Source: Oceanospirillaceae bacterium (GTDB lineage: Bacteria > Pseudomonadota > Gammaproteobacteria > Pseudomonadales > Balneatricaceae). Taken from it: 56,187 bases of DNA. Shown piece after piece: positions 1 to 7,824 of the stretch. Location of the stretch: assembly GCA_024640955.1 (NCBI GenBank), contig JAHEDZ010000009.1:20531-76717 (forward strand), read 5' to 3'. Both the position numbers and the translations under genes were made by a program. Each line of letters starts with the position of its first letter. Within the stretch, counting starts at the first letter, position 1. The notes beneath the pieces were generated by a model, which was given only the letters and a program-made list of their open reading frames with translations, did not search any database and was not told the origin of the DNA.

Positions 1-722
1 GTGGTGAAGGAGTTCTCCGGACTCACCATAAAGCCAATCATCGACGCGACCTCTTCCACTTCCAAGAAGCGATTACGTGGAATCTTCGACAGCATGTATT
101 CGATAAACTCTTCAGAGAGCTGGTCAAAGATTGGAGTGCGCGCTGCCGCTGGCGTAACGCAGTTGCAGGCGATATCGAAGCCGGCAAGTTCTTTGCCGAT
201 CGACTTGGTCAAACCGATAACGCCAGCTTTAGATGCCGAATATGGCCCAGCATTAGGGTTACCCTCTTTACCCGCTATTGAAGCGATATTGACGATACGG
301 CCGAAGTTGCGCGCCTTCATGCCGGTGATCACCGCTTTATTAGTGTAAAAGGTGCCCATCAGGTTGATGTTGACGATCTGCTGGAACTCCTCGACGTCGT
401 AGTCTTCAATCGTCGCATTAGAGCCGGCAATACCAGCTGAGTTCACCAGAATATCCACTCCACCAAGTGCACTCTCTGTCTGCGCAAGTGCGGCGGTGAC
501 ACTGTCATAACTGCTGACGTTACACTCAACCGCAATCGTCTCACCCAGCGCACTTAGATTATCTGCCGCGGCTTGCGCCTTCTCTGCATTCAGATCCCAG
601 AGCGCAACACGCGCACCATTGGCGAGCAATTTGGCTGCAACAGCAAATCCAATTCCCTGGGCACCGCCTGTAACTACGGCGATGCGCCCTTCAACTGCAT
701 ACTTGTTTTCAGCTACTGACAT
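1..722 (-). CDS. SDR family NAD(P)-dependent oxidoreductase (3' end cut by window edge)
   Basis: Classical short-chain dehydrogenase. The frame opens at ATG 722 and stays open to the window edge, so about 240 residues are visible and the C-terminus is missing. Visible motifs are the Rossmann loop TGGAQGIG (residues 18-25), NSAG (about 94-97), and the catalytic Ser148, Tyr161 and Lys165 (PYSASK). The last residues, SPENSFTT, match the point in this family where a final glycine-rich tail of a dozen or so residues normally follows, so truncation is slight. It ends 10 bp upstream of the start of its operon partner's coding end: the RraA-type gene lies just upstream on the same strand. The family includes 2-keto-3-deoxy-aldonate dehydrogenases; the specific substrate is not determined. 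Confidence 0.9.
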   Translation of the reverse strand, partial: MSVAENKYAVEGRIAVVTGGAQGIGFAVAAKLLANGARVALWDLNAEKAQAAADNLSALGETIAVECNVSSYDSVTAALAQTESALGGVDILVNSAGIAGSNATIEDYDVEEFQQIVNINLMGTFYTNKAVITGMKARNFGRIVNIASIAGKEGNPNAGPYSASKAGVIGLTKSIGKELAGFDIACNCVTPAAARTPIFDQLSEEFIEYMLSKIPRNRFLEVEEVASMIGFMVSPENSFT

Positions 723-732
723 GGTGCGCTCC

Positions 733-1431
733 TCAGTCCACAACCACGGCACGACCGTCGGCAATCATCTCTTCGATAGCCGGCATCTCACAGAAGCCAG
801 ACTGCACTTTGGCATCGAGTTCGTACTCCAGTGCTTTGATATCCTCAAGCTTGGCGATGATCTCATCGATACGGGCGAAGGGAACAACGGCAACCCCGTC
901 GCCATCAGCCACAATAATATCGCCACTCTCAACGTAACGGCCTGCTACTACAGCACCGAAACCGACACGGCCCGGTCCTTTAGAGTAAGGTGAATTCGGG
1001 TTGAGACCGGCACACCAGGCTGGCAGACCTACCTCTACAATGCCGACGTAATCACGCATCTCGCCATCGGTCACGAAACCTGCAGCACCTTTGTTCTTTA
1101 ACATGCCGCAGAAACGGTCGCCCGCAGCCGAGCAGTTCGTATGCCCATGTACCGAAGAGACGATGATGTCGCCAGGCTGCATAATGTGAATAGCGCCCAT
1201 GGTGGCGAGAATTTCGGCAGGACCATTCTCCGCAACGACTGCAACGCCTGTCGCTACACACTTAATGTCACGCCCACTGCCAATCGGCTTAACACTAGAG
1301 TTCATCGCAGCCTGACCGTCCAATGCGTCACAAATAAAACCAGTTGGGATATCTTTGAACGCAGCAACCTGCTCTGCGGTTGGCCGTGGAAAGTTCTTGC
1401 GAATAGTCAGTAAAGGAGGTTCTTTAATCAT
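733..1431 (-). CDS. RraA-family protein, probable class II pyruvate aldolase (HMG/CHA aldolase type)
   Basis: About 232 residues, complete. The family contains the 4-hydroxy-4-methyl-2-oxoglutarate aldolases, which are divalent-metal enzymes that release pyruvate, and also the RNase E inhibitor RraA. The signature TDGEMRD (residues 121-127) supplies the Arg and Asp that bind substrate and metal in the aldolase members, and GDIIVADGDGVAVVP near residue 180-195 is typical of the fold. I chose the ATG at 1431, preceded by AGGGA, over an upstream ATG at 1455. It sits directly upstream of an SDR gene and divergent from an IlvD-type dehydratase, so a role cleaving a 2-keto-(3-deoxy) sugar acid is more likely than RNase E control. 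That substrate assignment is inference. Confidence 0.85.
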   Translation of the reverse strand: MIKEPPLLTIRKNFPRPTAEQVAAFKDIPTGFICDALDGQAAMNSSVKPIGSGRDIKCVATGVAVVAENGPAEILATMGAIHIMQPGDIIVSSVHGHTNCSAAGDRFCGMLKNKGAAGFVTDGEMRDYVGIVEVGLPAWCAGLNPNSPYSKGPGRVGFGAVVAGRYVESGDIIVADGDGVAVVPFARIDEIIAKLEDIKALEYELDAKVQSGFCEMPAIEEMIADGRAVVVD

Positions 1432-1514
1432 GGAAATCCCTAATTTTCTTATCATTCTCTATCGGTAAATTCCGGATAACGACTACCTAGAATTATTGCT
1501 TTGTAACGGTTGCT

Positions 1515-1528
1515 TTTGGTATACCAGC
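1515..1528. promoter_or_regulatory. UxuR/ExuR-like operator palindrome TGGTATACCA (site A)
   Basis: Perfect 10-bp palindrome TGGTATACCA at 1517-1526, in the 167-bp divergent space between the RraA-type gene and the IlvD-type dehydratase. It matches the core of the E. coli hexuronate operator (TTGGTATACCAA) bound by the FadR-subfamily GntR regulators UxuR and ExuR. The same motif lies in two other divergent promoters at 9627 and 14575. Confidence 0.65.
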
Positions 1529-1598
1529 TTCACATAATGATGCCAACTAAAGTCCGATAAAAATCGACACCAATAATAACCAGCCAGGAGTTCATGGC

Positions 1599-3380
1599 AT
1601 GTCCAATACCAAGGCCAACAAGCGTTTTCGTTCCCAAGAGTGGTTCGACAACCCAAACAACCCGGGCATGACCGCTCTCTATCTGGAGCGCTACCAGAAC
1701 CAAGAGTTCACCCGCGAAGAGCTGCAGAGCGAGAAGCCCGTTATCGGTATCGCGCAGACCGGCAGTGACATCTCTCCGTGTAACAAAATTCACGTTTTCC
1801 TGATGGACCGCATCAAATCGGGTATCCGTGAAGCCGGTGGCATTCCGATGGAGTTCCCGGTTCACCCGATTCAGGAGACCGGCAAGCGCCCTACCGCAGC
1901 GCTGGATCGCAACCTTTCGTACCTTGGCTTGGTCGAAGTTCTGCAAGGTTATCCTCTAGATGGTGTCGTACTGACAACCGGTTGTGACAAAACAACACCG
2001 GCAATGCTGATGGGCGCAGCTACCGTCGATATTCCAGCAATCGCACTGAACGGCGGACCTATGCTGGATGGCTGGTGGAAAGGTAAACGTGCCGGCTCCG
2101 GTGCGATCGTTTGGGAGAGCCGTCGTCTGTTGTCGGCAGGCGAGATCGACTACGAAGAGTTTATGGAACGCGTCTGTTCGTCCGCCCCATCGCTTGGACA
2201 CTGCAATACCATGGGTACTGCAAGTACGATGAACGCCATGGCTGAAGCGCTGGGTATGTCCCTCAGCGGCAACTCAGCTATTCCTGCTCCCTACCGCGAG
2301 CGTATGGCGATGGCCTACCAGACCGGTAAACGTATCGTCGAGATGGTGTACGAGGACCTAAAGCCGTCCGACATCATGACGCGTGAAGCGTTCGAGAACG
2401 CAATTATTGTCAACGCTGCGATTGGCGGTTCTACTAACGCGCCACCGCATCTGCAGGCCGTTGCACGTCATATCGGCGTCGAGCTCAATGTTAAAGATTG
2501 GGAGAAGATCGGCTTCGATGTGCCACTGATGGTCAACATGCAGCCAGCTGGTGAGTACCTTGGCGAAAGCTTCTTCCGTGCAGGCGGCGTTCCTTCTGTG
2601 ATGGGCGAGCTGATCAAAGCGGGCCGCCTTCATACCGATGTTATGACAGCAACCGGTAAAACCATGGGTGAGAACCTTCAGGGTGCTGCCAGTGAGGACC
2701 TCCAGGTCATCACCACGTACGATAAGCCTATGCGCAAAAACGCCGGTTTCAAAGTACTGTCAGGCAACCTGTTTGACTCAGCACTGATGAAGACCAGCGT
2801 TATCTCCAAAGATTTCCAGCAGCGCTTCCTGTCAGAGCCAGGCAACGAGGGTGTGTTTGAAGCCAAGGCAGTCGTATTTGAAGGCCCTGAGGATTACCAC
2901 GATCGCATCAACGACAAGAGCCTGGGCATCGATGACCACACGATTCTGTTCATTCGTGGTGTGGGTTGTGTTGGCTATCCGGGCTCTGCCGAGGTGGTCA
3001 ACATGCAGCCACCCGACGAGATCATCAAACAGGGCATCAACCACCTCCCTACCGTAGGTGACGGTCGTCAGTCGGGCACTTCTGAGAGCCCGTCGATTCT
3101 CAACGCCAGCCCAGAGTCCGTTGTCGGTGGTGGCCTTGCCTACCTGCAGACAGGTGACAAGGTGCTCCTAGATTTGAACAACTCAACGCTCAACGCGCTG
3201 GTATCAGACGAAGAGTGGCAAGCACGCATTAAAGCGTGGAAGAAACCAGAGCTCATTCATATGACGCCTTGGGAAGAGATCTACCGAACGCACGTTGGCC
3301 AACTGGCGGATGGCGGCTGTCTGGAGCTTGCAACTAAGTATCAGAAGACAGGTCGTAACATTTCACGTGACAACCACTAA
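1599..3380 (+). CDS. IlvD/Edd-family sugar-acid dehydratase (L-arabinonate/D-xylonate type)
   Basis: 593 residues, typical of the pentonate/hexonate dehydratase branch of the IlvD/Edd family, which converts an aldonate to a 2-keto-3-deoxyaldonate in the cytoplasm. The three cysteines expected to hold the Fe-S cluster are visible as PCN (Cys61), GCDKT (Cys129) and GHCNTMGT (Cys202). The C-terminal [14 protein letters not shown] segment is typical of the sugar-acid branch rather than of dihydroxy-acid dehydratase. AGGAG lies 8 bp before the ATG. It heads an operon with two SDR genes, 18 and 14 bp apart, and opposes the RraA-type aldolase across an operator-like palindrome. The exact aldonate cannot be read from sequence. 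Confidence 0.9.
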   Translation: MSNTKANKRFRSQEWFDNPNNPGMTALYLERYQNQEFTREELQSEKPVIGIAQTGSDISPCNKIHVFLMDRIKSGIREAGGIPMEFPVHPIQETGKRPTAALDRNLSYLGLVEVLQGYPLDGVVLTTGCDKTTPAMLMGAATVDIPAIALNGGPMLDGWWKGKRAGSGAIVWESRRLLSAGEIDYEEFMERVCSSAPSLGHCNTMGTASTMNAMAEALGMSLSGNSAIPAPYRERMAMAYQTGKRIVEMVYEDLKPSDIMTREAFENAIIVNAAIGGSTNAPPHLQAVARHIGVELNVKDWEKIGFDVPLMVNMQPAGEYLGESFFRAGGVPSVMGELIKAGRLHTDVMTATGKTMGENLQGAASEDLQVITTYDKPMRKNAGFKVLSGNLFDSALMKTSVISKDFQQRFLSEPGNEGVFEAKAVVFEGPEDYHDRINDKSLGIDDHTILFIRGVGCVGYPGSAEVVNMQPPDEIIKQGINHLPTVGDGRQSGTSESPSILNASPESVVGGGLAYLQTGDKVLLDLNNSTLNALVSDEEWQARIKAWKKPELIHMTPWEEIYRTHVGQLADGGCLELATKYQKTGRNISRDNH

Positions 3381-3398
3381 ATTGGAAGAACAAGAATA

Positions 3399-4136
3399 AT
3401 GTCAAAATCAATTATCGTGACCGGTGCCGGCTCTGGCATCGGCCGCTCTACCGCAGAGCACTTTCTCGAAGCAGGTTGGAAAGTCGGTCTTGTTGGCCGT
3501 CGCAAAGCGCAGCTCGAAGAGACCGCTTCGAGTAACCCAAATGCGCTCGTGATGCCTTGTGATATCACTAACGAAGATGAGGTTGAACATTCATTCAATA
3601 TGGCACGCGACACCTGGGGCCGTGTTGATGCGCTGTTTAACAACGCGGGTGTGGCACTGCTGGGTAAAACCATTGACGAGCTCAATGTCGATGAGTGGCG
3701 CAACCTTATGGATATCAACGTCACAGGTTCATTCATCTGTGCACGCAAGGCGTTCGCCATCATGCGCGCTCAAGATCCTCAGGGCGGCCGCATCATCAAC
3801 AATGGATCAATCTCGGCGCACGTACCGCGCTGGGGTTCTGCGCCCTACACCACATCGAAGCATGCCATTACCGGTCTGACTCGTTCGATCAGCCTGGATG
3901 GTCGTCCCTTCTCGATCGCTTGTGGGCAGATTGATATCGGTAACGCATTGACAGCAATGGCCGCCTCCATGACCACCGGTATGCCGCAAGCTGATGGTCG
4001 CATTGAGATTGAACCGGTGATGGATGTTAGCCATGTAGCGAAGTCAGTTATGCATATGGCCGAGCTGCCACTGGATGCCAACGTTCAATTTATGACGGTG
4101 ATGGCAACTAATATGCCGTACATCGGTCGCGGCTGA
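3399..4136 (+). CDS. SDR family oxidoreductase
   Basis: 245-residue classical SDR. It has the nucleotide loop TGAGSGIG (residues 8-15), NNAG (81-84), the catalytic Ser (GSIS, about 137-139), Tyr150 and Lys154 (YTTSK). The C-terminus, ending in NMPYIGRG, lacks the usual DGG tail and resembles SDRs that sit beside sugar-acid dehydratases. It is the second gene of the dehydratase operon. A sugar or sugar-acid dehydrogenase role in the same pathway is inferred from context; substrate and cofactor preference are unknown. Confidence 0.88.
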   Translation: MSKSIIVTGAGSGIGRSTAEHFLEAGWKVGLVGRRKAQLEETASSNPNALVMPCDITNEDEVEHSFNMARDTWGRVDALFNNAGVALLGKTIDELNVDEWRNLMDINVTGSFICARKAFAIMRAQDPQGGRIINNGSISAHVPRWGSAPYTTSKHAITGLTRSISLDGRPFSIACGQIDIGNALTAMAASMTTGMPQADGRIEIEPVMDVSHVAKSVMHMAELPLDANVQFMTVMATNMPYIGRG

Positions 4137-4150
4137 TTGGAGAGCCCCAG

Positions 4151-4900
4151 ATGACTAATCCTGTAGCGCTGGTTACTGGCGGTGCGCGCGGTATCGGCAT
4201 GGCAACAGCTAAGCTCTTTATGGAGAACGATTATGACGTAATCATTCTCGATCGGGACGAGCCGGCGCTTATTGAGGCGGCTGCAGAACTCGGAGCCAAA
4301 GCCTACCTCTACGATATTTCATTTATCGAAAATAGCGCCAAAGTTGCCGATCAGATTCGCGCTGAATTTGGTCGCTTAGACGCCTTGGTTAATAACGCCG
4401 GCGTTGCAGACTTTGGCCCAATCGAAGAGTGTGACGAGAAGCTCTGGCGCAAGATCATGAACACCAACCTCGATGGCCTCTTCTACCTGAGCCAAGCACT
4501 GACACCGCTACTCAAAGAGAGTTCGGGCGCAATTGTTAATGTCGCCTCCATATCGGGACTGCGTGCTTCAACGTTGCGCGTCGCTTACGGCACCTCTAAA
4601 GCGGCTGTGGCGCACCTGACTAAACAGCAGGCCTGCGAGCTGGGAGAGTATGGGATTCGCGCGAACTGTGTTGCGCCGGGCCCAGTAAAGACCAAGCTTT
4701 CCGTGGCCGTCCACTCGCCAGAGATTATCAAGGCGTACCACGACTCTATCCCGCTGAACCGTTACGGTAGCGAGCGCGAACTTGCCGAAGTTATCTACTT
4801 CCTCTGCTCACCTAAAGCCTCTTTTGTCAGTGGCCAGGTGATTGCGGTAGATGGTGGTTTTGAAGCAACCGGTGTGGGTTTGCCAGCACTGCGTGACTAA
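4151..4900 (+). CDS. SDR family oxidoreductase
   Basis: 249-residue classical SDR with TGGARGIG (residues 9-16), NNAG (81-84), catalytic Tyr146 and Lys150 (YGTSK) and the C-terminal SGQVIAVDGG signature, which is like 3-oxoacyl-ACP reductase and aldose dehydrogenase members. GGAGAG precedes the ATG. It is the third gene of the dehydratase operon and differs clearly from the preceding SDR, so the two probably do different oxidations, for example aldose to lactone and 2-keto-3-deoxyaldonate to the diketo acid. That division of labour is inference. Confidence 0.88.
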   Translation: MTNPVALVTGGARGIGMATAKLFMENDYDVIILDRDEPALIEAAAELGAKAYLYDISFIENSAKVADQIRAEFGRLDALVNNAGVADFGPIEECDEKLWRKIMNTNLDGLFYLSQALTPLLKESSGAIVNVASISGLRASTLRVAYGTSKAAVAHLTKQQACELGEYGIRANCVAPGPVKTKLSVAVHSPEIIKAYHDSIPLNRYGSERELAEVIYFLCSPKASFVSGQVIAVDGGFEATGVGLPALRD

Positions 4901-4930
4901 AAGATCACACTCCAAAGTTTAGAGACATCA

Positions 4931-4952
4931 CGGTAGGTGAAACGCCCTACCG
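4931..4952 (+). terminator. Hairpin between convergent genes, possible terminator
   Basis: CGGTAGG / CCTACCG form a 7-bp perfect stem with an 8-nt loop, 30 bp after the stop of the last SDR gene. The following bases are only moderately T-rich, so termination is likely but not certain. The hairpin also lies just after the end of the oppositely oriented gene at 4962. Confidence 0.4.
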
Positions 4953-4961
4953 ACTCACTTA

Positions 4962-5369
4962 TTATCTTAAACAACAGATCGATGTAATTTGATTGATCGA
5001 GTAAGGCTTTTCCATCAGGCCAATACCTTTTTGACGAACTCTGGGATTAAGATCGGGATTGAGGTTGAGGTCAACTTCATCCTCAAGAAGGTGGACAATC
5101 ACTCCACTGTCGCGACCGATCAAATCCATAAATATCCGCCGTAACTCATCGTCGGATGACAACATACTCTCTTCGATAAATACGAATTTCGGTCTCTCTA
5201 ACCTAAATACTGTTATTGCCGCTCCAATGCTATGAACTATAGAAAAGGTCTTGTTTAATGCTAGCTTCTCCGAGCTGAAAAGCGCTTTGATCGGAGGTGA
5301 GCTTGCAAGCACAAGGACGCAAGAGGGTCTCGGTCCCAGAGTCTTCTGGGAATGTATTGGAAAATTCAT
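4962..5369 (-). CDS. Hypothetical protein, degenerate receiver-like domain
   Basis: 135 residues with no family I can name firmly. The order of secondary-structure-like elements resembles a response-regulator receiver: a hydrophobic first strand (CVLVLASS, about 17-24), a strand ending in FVFIEES (62-68) where the phosphorylatable Asp normally sits, a later strand (GVIVHLLED, 89-97) and a conserved-looking Lys-Pro (GLMEKPYS, 117-124). The N-terminal acidic pair is missing and the phospho-acceptor position is Glu, so if it is a receiver it is a non-phosphorylatable pseudo-receiver. GAGGT lies just upstream of the ATG. No output domain and no kinase are nearby. Confidence 0.55.
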   Translation of the reverse strand: MNFPIHSQKTLGPRPSCVLVLASSPPIKALFSSEKLALNKTFSIVHSIGAAITVFRLERPKFVFIEESMLSSDDELRRIFMDLIGRDSGVIVHLLEDEVDLNLNPDLNPRVRQKGIGLMEKPYSINQITSICCLR

Positions 5370-5609
5370 AGGCTACCTCATGTCTGCGGGGATGCTCGAG
5401 CTGGCGAATGCAGAATGAAGTCAATGTGCAAAAGTTAGCTTAGGCTGCAGGGTTAATTATAGCATCAATATGTCAAATCACGACATATGAGACGCTGACA
5501 GAGCAAAATTGAAAGGCCTATTTGCCTCGATTCTCTGCTCGTGGCGTGGAAGTTAGTCTCTGTTGATCTACTGTACACATACAAGGAGTAACTTTGCGTC
5601 AACTGCCTT

Positions 5610-5792
5610 TTAACTTTTCAATTCTCGACGAGCACCCTCAGTTATAAATGAGCTATTGTGAAACCGTAGCGAGCAGCGGTGCAGCCATTGTTCGCGAGTC
5701 TCTGTCTCTGTTTTAAAGCACAGAAGTCCTCGCCCATCTTCTGCACACATGATGCTTCCATCAGGACGCAGTGTAATTAATAGTTTATCCAT
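5610..5792 (-). CDS. Small hypothetical protein (60 aa)
   Basis: A 60-codon frame with an ATG preceded by AGGGT about 8 bp upstream. The product is polar, has no membrane segment, and matches no family I recognise. There is a segment (RPDGSIMCAEDGRGLLCF) with alternating charged and hydrophobic residues. It stands alone in a gene-poor stretch, so it may be a chance frame; homologues with conserved length would decide. Confidence 0.3.
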   Translation of the reverse strand: MDKLLITLRPDGSIMCAEDGRGLLCFKTETETREQWLHRCSLRFHNSSFITEGARRELKS

Positions 5793-6051
5793 GTTGGTCT
5801 ACCCTAATATTTTCTAAAGCACTGCTCTGCTCTTAAGACAAGCGTTCAGGCCGACTCGTAAAGGCGATCCTTCAAATCGACTTATAACGGGGTGCTGGCG
5901 CTCTGCGTGTTGGACTACCCAAGCAGAGTTTCAAATTGGAGCGTCACGGGTAACTCACTGACGTAAGCATAGATCATGACGGGTATTTTGAGCGTCTTCA
6001 CAACCTAATTGGCTAGATTGTGTCTAAAAGAGCTAGGCGGGTGTGATTAAC
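5793..6051. other. Intergenic stretch without recognised features
   Basis: No convincing reading frame, RNA structure or repeat seen between the 60-codon frame and the hairpin downstream of the cold-shock gene. It presumably holds the promoter of the small upstream frame, but I cannot point to promoter hexamers. Confidence 0.4.
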
Positions 6052-6078
6052 TCATGAGGGTTTATCTAACCCCCATGA
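6052..6078 (-). terminator. Hairpin downstream of cold-shock gene
   Basis: Inverted repeat with 11-bp arms (6052-6062 and 6068-6078, one non-Watson-Crick position that becomes G-U in the minus-strand transcript) and a 5-nt loop, 14 bp after the cspA-family stop codon. It is not followed by a strong U-run. A second 6-bp perfect inverted repeat (6084-6098) overlaps the stop codon itself. Confidence 0.4.
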
Positions 6079-6091
6079 TTTCTGATCTATC

Positions 6092-6301
6092 TTAGATCGG
6101 ACGTATGTTATCTGCTTGCGGGCCTTTTTGACCTTGAGAGATCGTAAATTCGACCTGCTGACCTTCTGTCAGGGTCTTAAAACCATCACCAGCGATTGCC
6201 TTGAAGTGGGCAAAAACATCAGGGCCTGAGGCTTGCTCGATAAAACCAAAACCTTTTTCATCACTGAACCACTTTACGGTTCCGGTAGTTGTATTAGACA
6301 T
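6092..6301 (-). CDS. Cold-shock domain protein (CspA family)
   Basis: 69 residues, the normal length of a stand-alone cold-shock domain. It has both nucleic-acid-binding motifs, RNP1 as KGFGFI (about residues 16-21) and RNP2 as VFAHF (29-33), within the usual TGTVKWF start. Such proteins bind single-stranded RNA/DNA and act as RNA chaperones or antiterminators. It is monocistronic; roughly 200 bp upstream are non-coding, enough for the long 5' leader common in this family, though I cannot tell whether it is cold-inducible. Confidence 0.95.
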   Translation of the reverse strand: MSNTTTGTVKWFSDEKGFGFIEQASGPDVFAHFKAIAGDGFKTLTEGQQVEFTISQGQKGPQADNIRPI

Positions 6302-6504
6302 AATTTTCGGTGTCCTATTGTCGGAGATATTACCGCCTCGAAATCGAAACGGACATTTTGCAAGATTCTTAAATGTTACTTATGAAAACAGGACGAGGAA
6401 TTTTTTCTAGACTTCGAGCAGCGGGCATAAATAGTCGATCAATAATCGAGCGATCTATAGTCTGTCCCTCTCCGTGGTCGCTGTCAATCTATTTCCATAC
6501 AGAT

Positions 6505-7698
6505 TTAACTTCTCACCGCAACAATCGCTAGATTTCTTGGTGTGATATCTCTTGGACAGAACTCCACAATGCTAGTCTGAAAACCTTGCTCTTCTAGGTA
6601 ACAACCCAGGTCGAGCAAGATCACATGCTCCACAAAGCGCTTGAGTCCCTGGCGCACAATCCCCAACCGTTCGTTTCGCAAGAACTGCGCGCGGCCTGCC
6701 CTAACATACGGCAGCGTATCGACGGCGTGCCATTGCACACCGTGCTGCTGCGCTGCCCATTGAAAGAACTTCGACGGATCTTGATTGAATATCGCTTTTG
6801 GCGCCGATACTAAGGGGCGATAGTTTGTATCGCCCGTGACCTCCTTGCGCCAGGCTTCATATGCGAGTCGCCAACTCAATTCGGTTGCGCGCAGACGCTG
6901 CACACGTGCACCACCAGTGACGGTTTCGAGCAACGGAACTCGCAGTGTAGCCGGATCAAAACTCAAAGGTAGCTTGCCTGCGGCTACAGAGAGACGGCTG
7001 TCAGGCCCTTCATTAAACAGATGGTAACAACAAGGTGCCAGGATGATCTGGTCCGCTGTGCTGCTCGCCTGCTTTAGCATGCTGCGGTGCAATCCACCGC
7101 AGGCATGCAGTGCGGTCTGCCTCTTTCCTAGGGTAAGCAAGTCCTCGGCCAAGGGCTGCAATACATCACAGCAGTGAAAATGGGTCTTCAAATTAAAGCG
7201 CTCTGCACGCACGCGGCCTGCGCTGCACAGATTGGAAGCTATCTCCAGACAGTGCGAACTGGCTAGGTTGTGGTTATGCTCTAACGTCGTTGCTAAATAG
7301 CCTTTACCAGAGCACCAATCGAGATGTGTACTCAACGGGCTCAACGGTTCTATCAGGTCACTGAAGTAGTTGATCTGCTGCCACTTTCGGCCGGGAATAC
7401 CCGCTGCGATCGGTGGCTGACAAATCAAACGTTGACGGCTTTGTACGTCAGGTTGCCAGGCTAACAACGGTTCGATCTGCTCTGATACCACAGTTTTGAG
7501 CCATTGCGTGCAGAGTGTAGGCTCTGCAAGTAGCTTCTCTACTTGAGCATCAGTTAGGGCTCTGAGTTCCGCATCCAAGCGAGGTTCACTCTGCTCCCAG
7601 GGTGAAGTTGCGCATAAAAAGGGTTCAGGTTGCCAAAGATGCCGACAAGCATGCAACGCCGATCCCAGTTTTAGCAACGGCTCTTTCAGAGAACTCAT
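6505..7698 (-). CDS. SAM-dependent methyltransferase, METTL25/RRNAD1-like (Methyltransf_32 type)
   Basis: 397 residues. The SAM-binding motif I reads LDWCSGKGYL, followed by ALHACGGLH and LAPCCYH, a set typical of the Methyltransf_32 family that also includes eukaryotic METTL25/RRNAD1 proteins. The N-terminal ~120 residues are family-specific, with a PGRKWQQI segment just before the catalytic domain. The substrate of bacterial members is unknown to me. It is transcribed alone, with a strong terminator upstream separating it from the MetE-like gene. Confidence 0.75.
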   Translation of the reverse strand: MSSLKEPLLKLGSALHACRHLWQPEPFLCATSPWEQSEPRLDAELRALTDAQVEKLLAEPTLCTQWLKTVVSEQIEPLLAWQPDVQSRQRLICQPPIAAGIPGRKWQQINYFSDLIEPLSPLSTHLDWCSGKGYLATTLEHNHNLASSHCLEIASNLCSAGRVRAERFNLKTHFHCCDVLQPLAEDLLTLGKRQTALHACGGLHRSMLKQASSTADQIILAPCCYHLFNEGPDSRLSVAAGKLPLSFDPATLRVPLLETVTGGARVQRLRATELSWRLAYEAWRKEVTGDTNYRPLVSAPKAIFNQDPSKFFQWAAQQHGVQWHAVDTLPYVRAGRAQFLRNERLGIVRQGLKRFVEHVILLDLGCYLEEQGFQTSIVEFCPRDITPRNLAIVAVRS

Positions 7699-7776
7699 GG
7701 TAACCCTATCTAGCTCCTATTCGGCGTCTAGGCCGATGAATATGCGATATTGTGCCGTATTTCATGCAGGGCTAGA

Positions 7777-7812
7777 AACAATAAAGCGCAGCCTAAACTG
7801 CGCTTTATTGTT
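7777..7812 (-). terminator. Rho-independent terminator (likely bidirectional)
   Basis: Perfect 15-bp stem (7777-7791 with 7798-7812) and a 6-nt loop. The arms end in AACAAT/ATTGTT, giving U-rich 3' flanks on the minus strand. It lies 12 bp after the stop of the MetE-like gene and isolates it from the methyltransferase gene. Confidence 0.8.
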
Positions 7813-7824
7813 AGGAACTTTTGG

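Noticed and set aside
5565-5640. Short frame after AAGGAG at about 5583 (TTG start, 17 codons), and CTGTACACATACAAGG nearby as a possible LexA box
   Set aside because: The frame is too short to support without conservation. The LexA reading fails because the second half-site is AAGG rather than ACAG.
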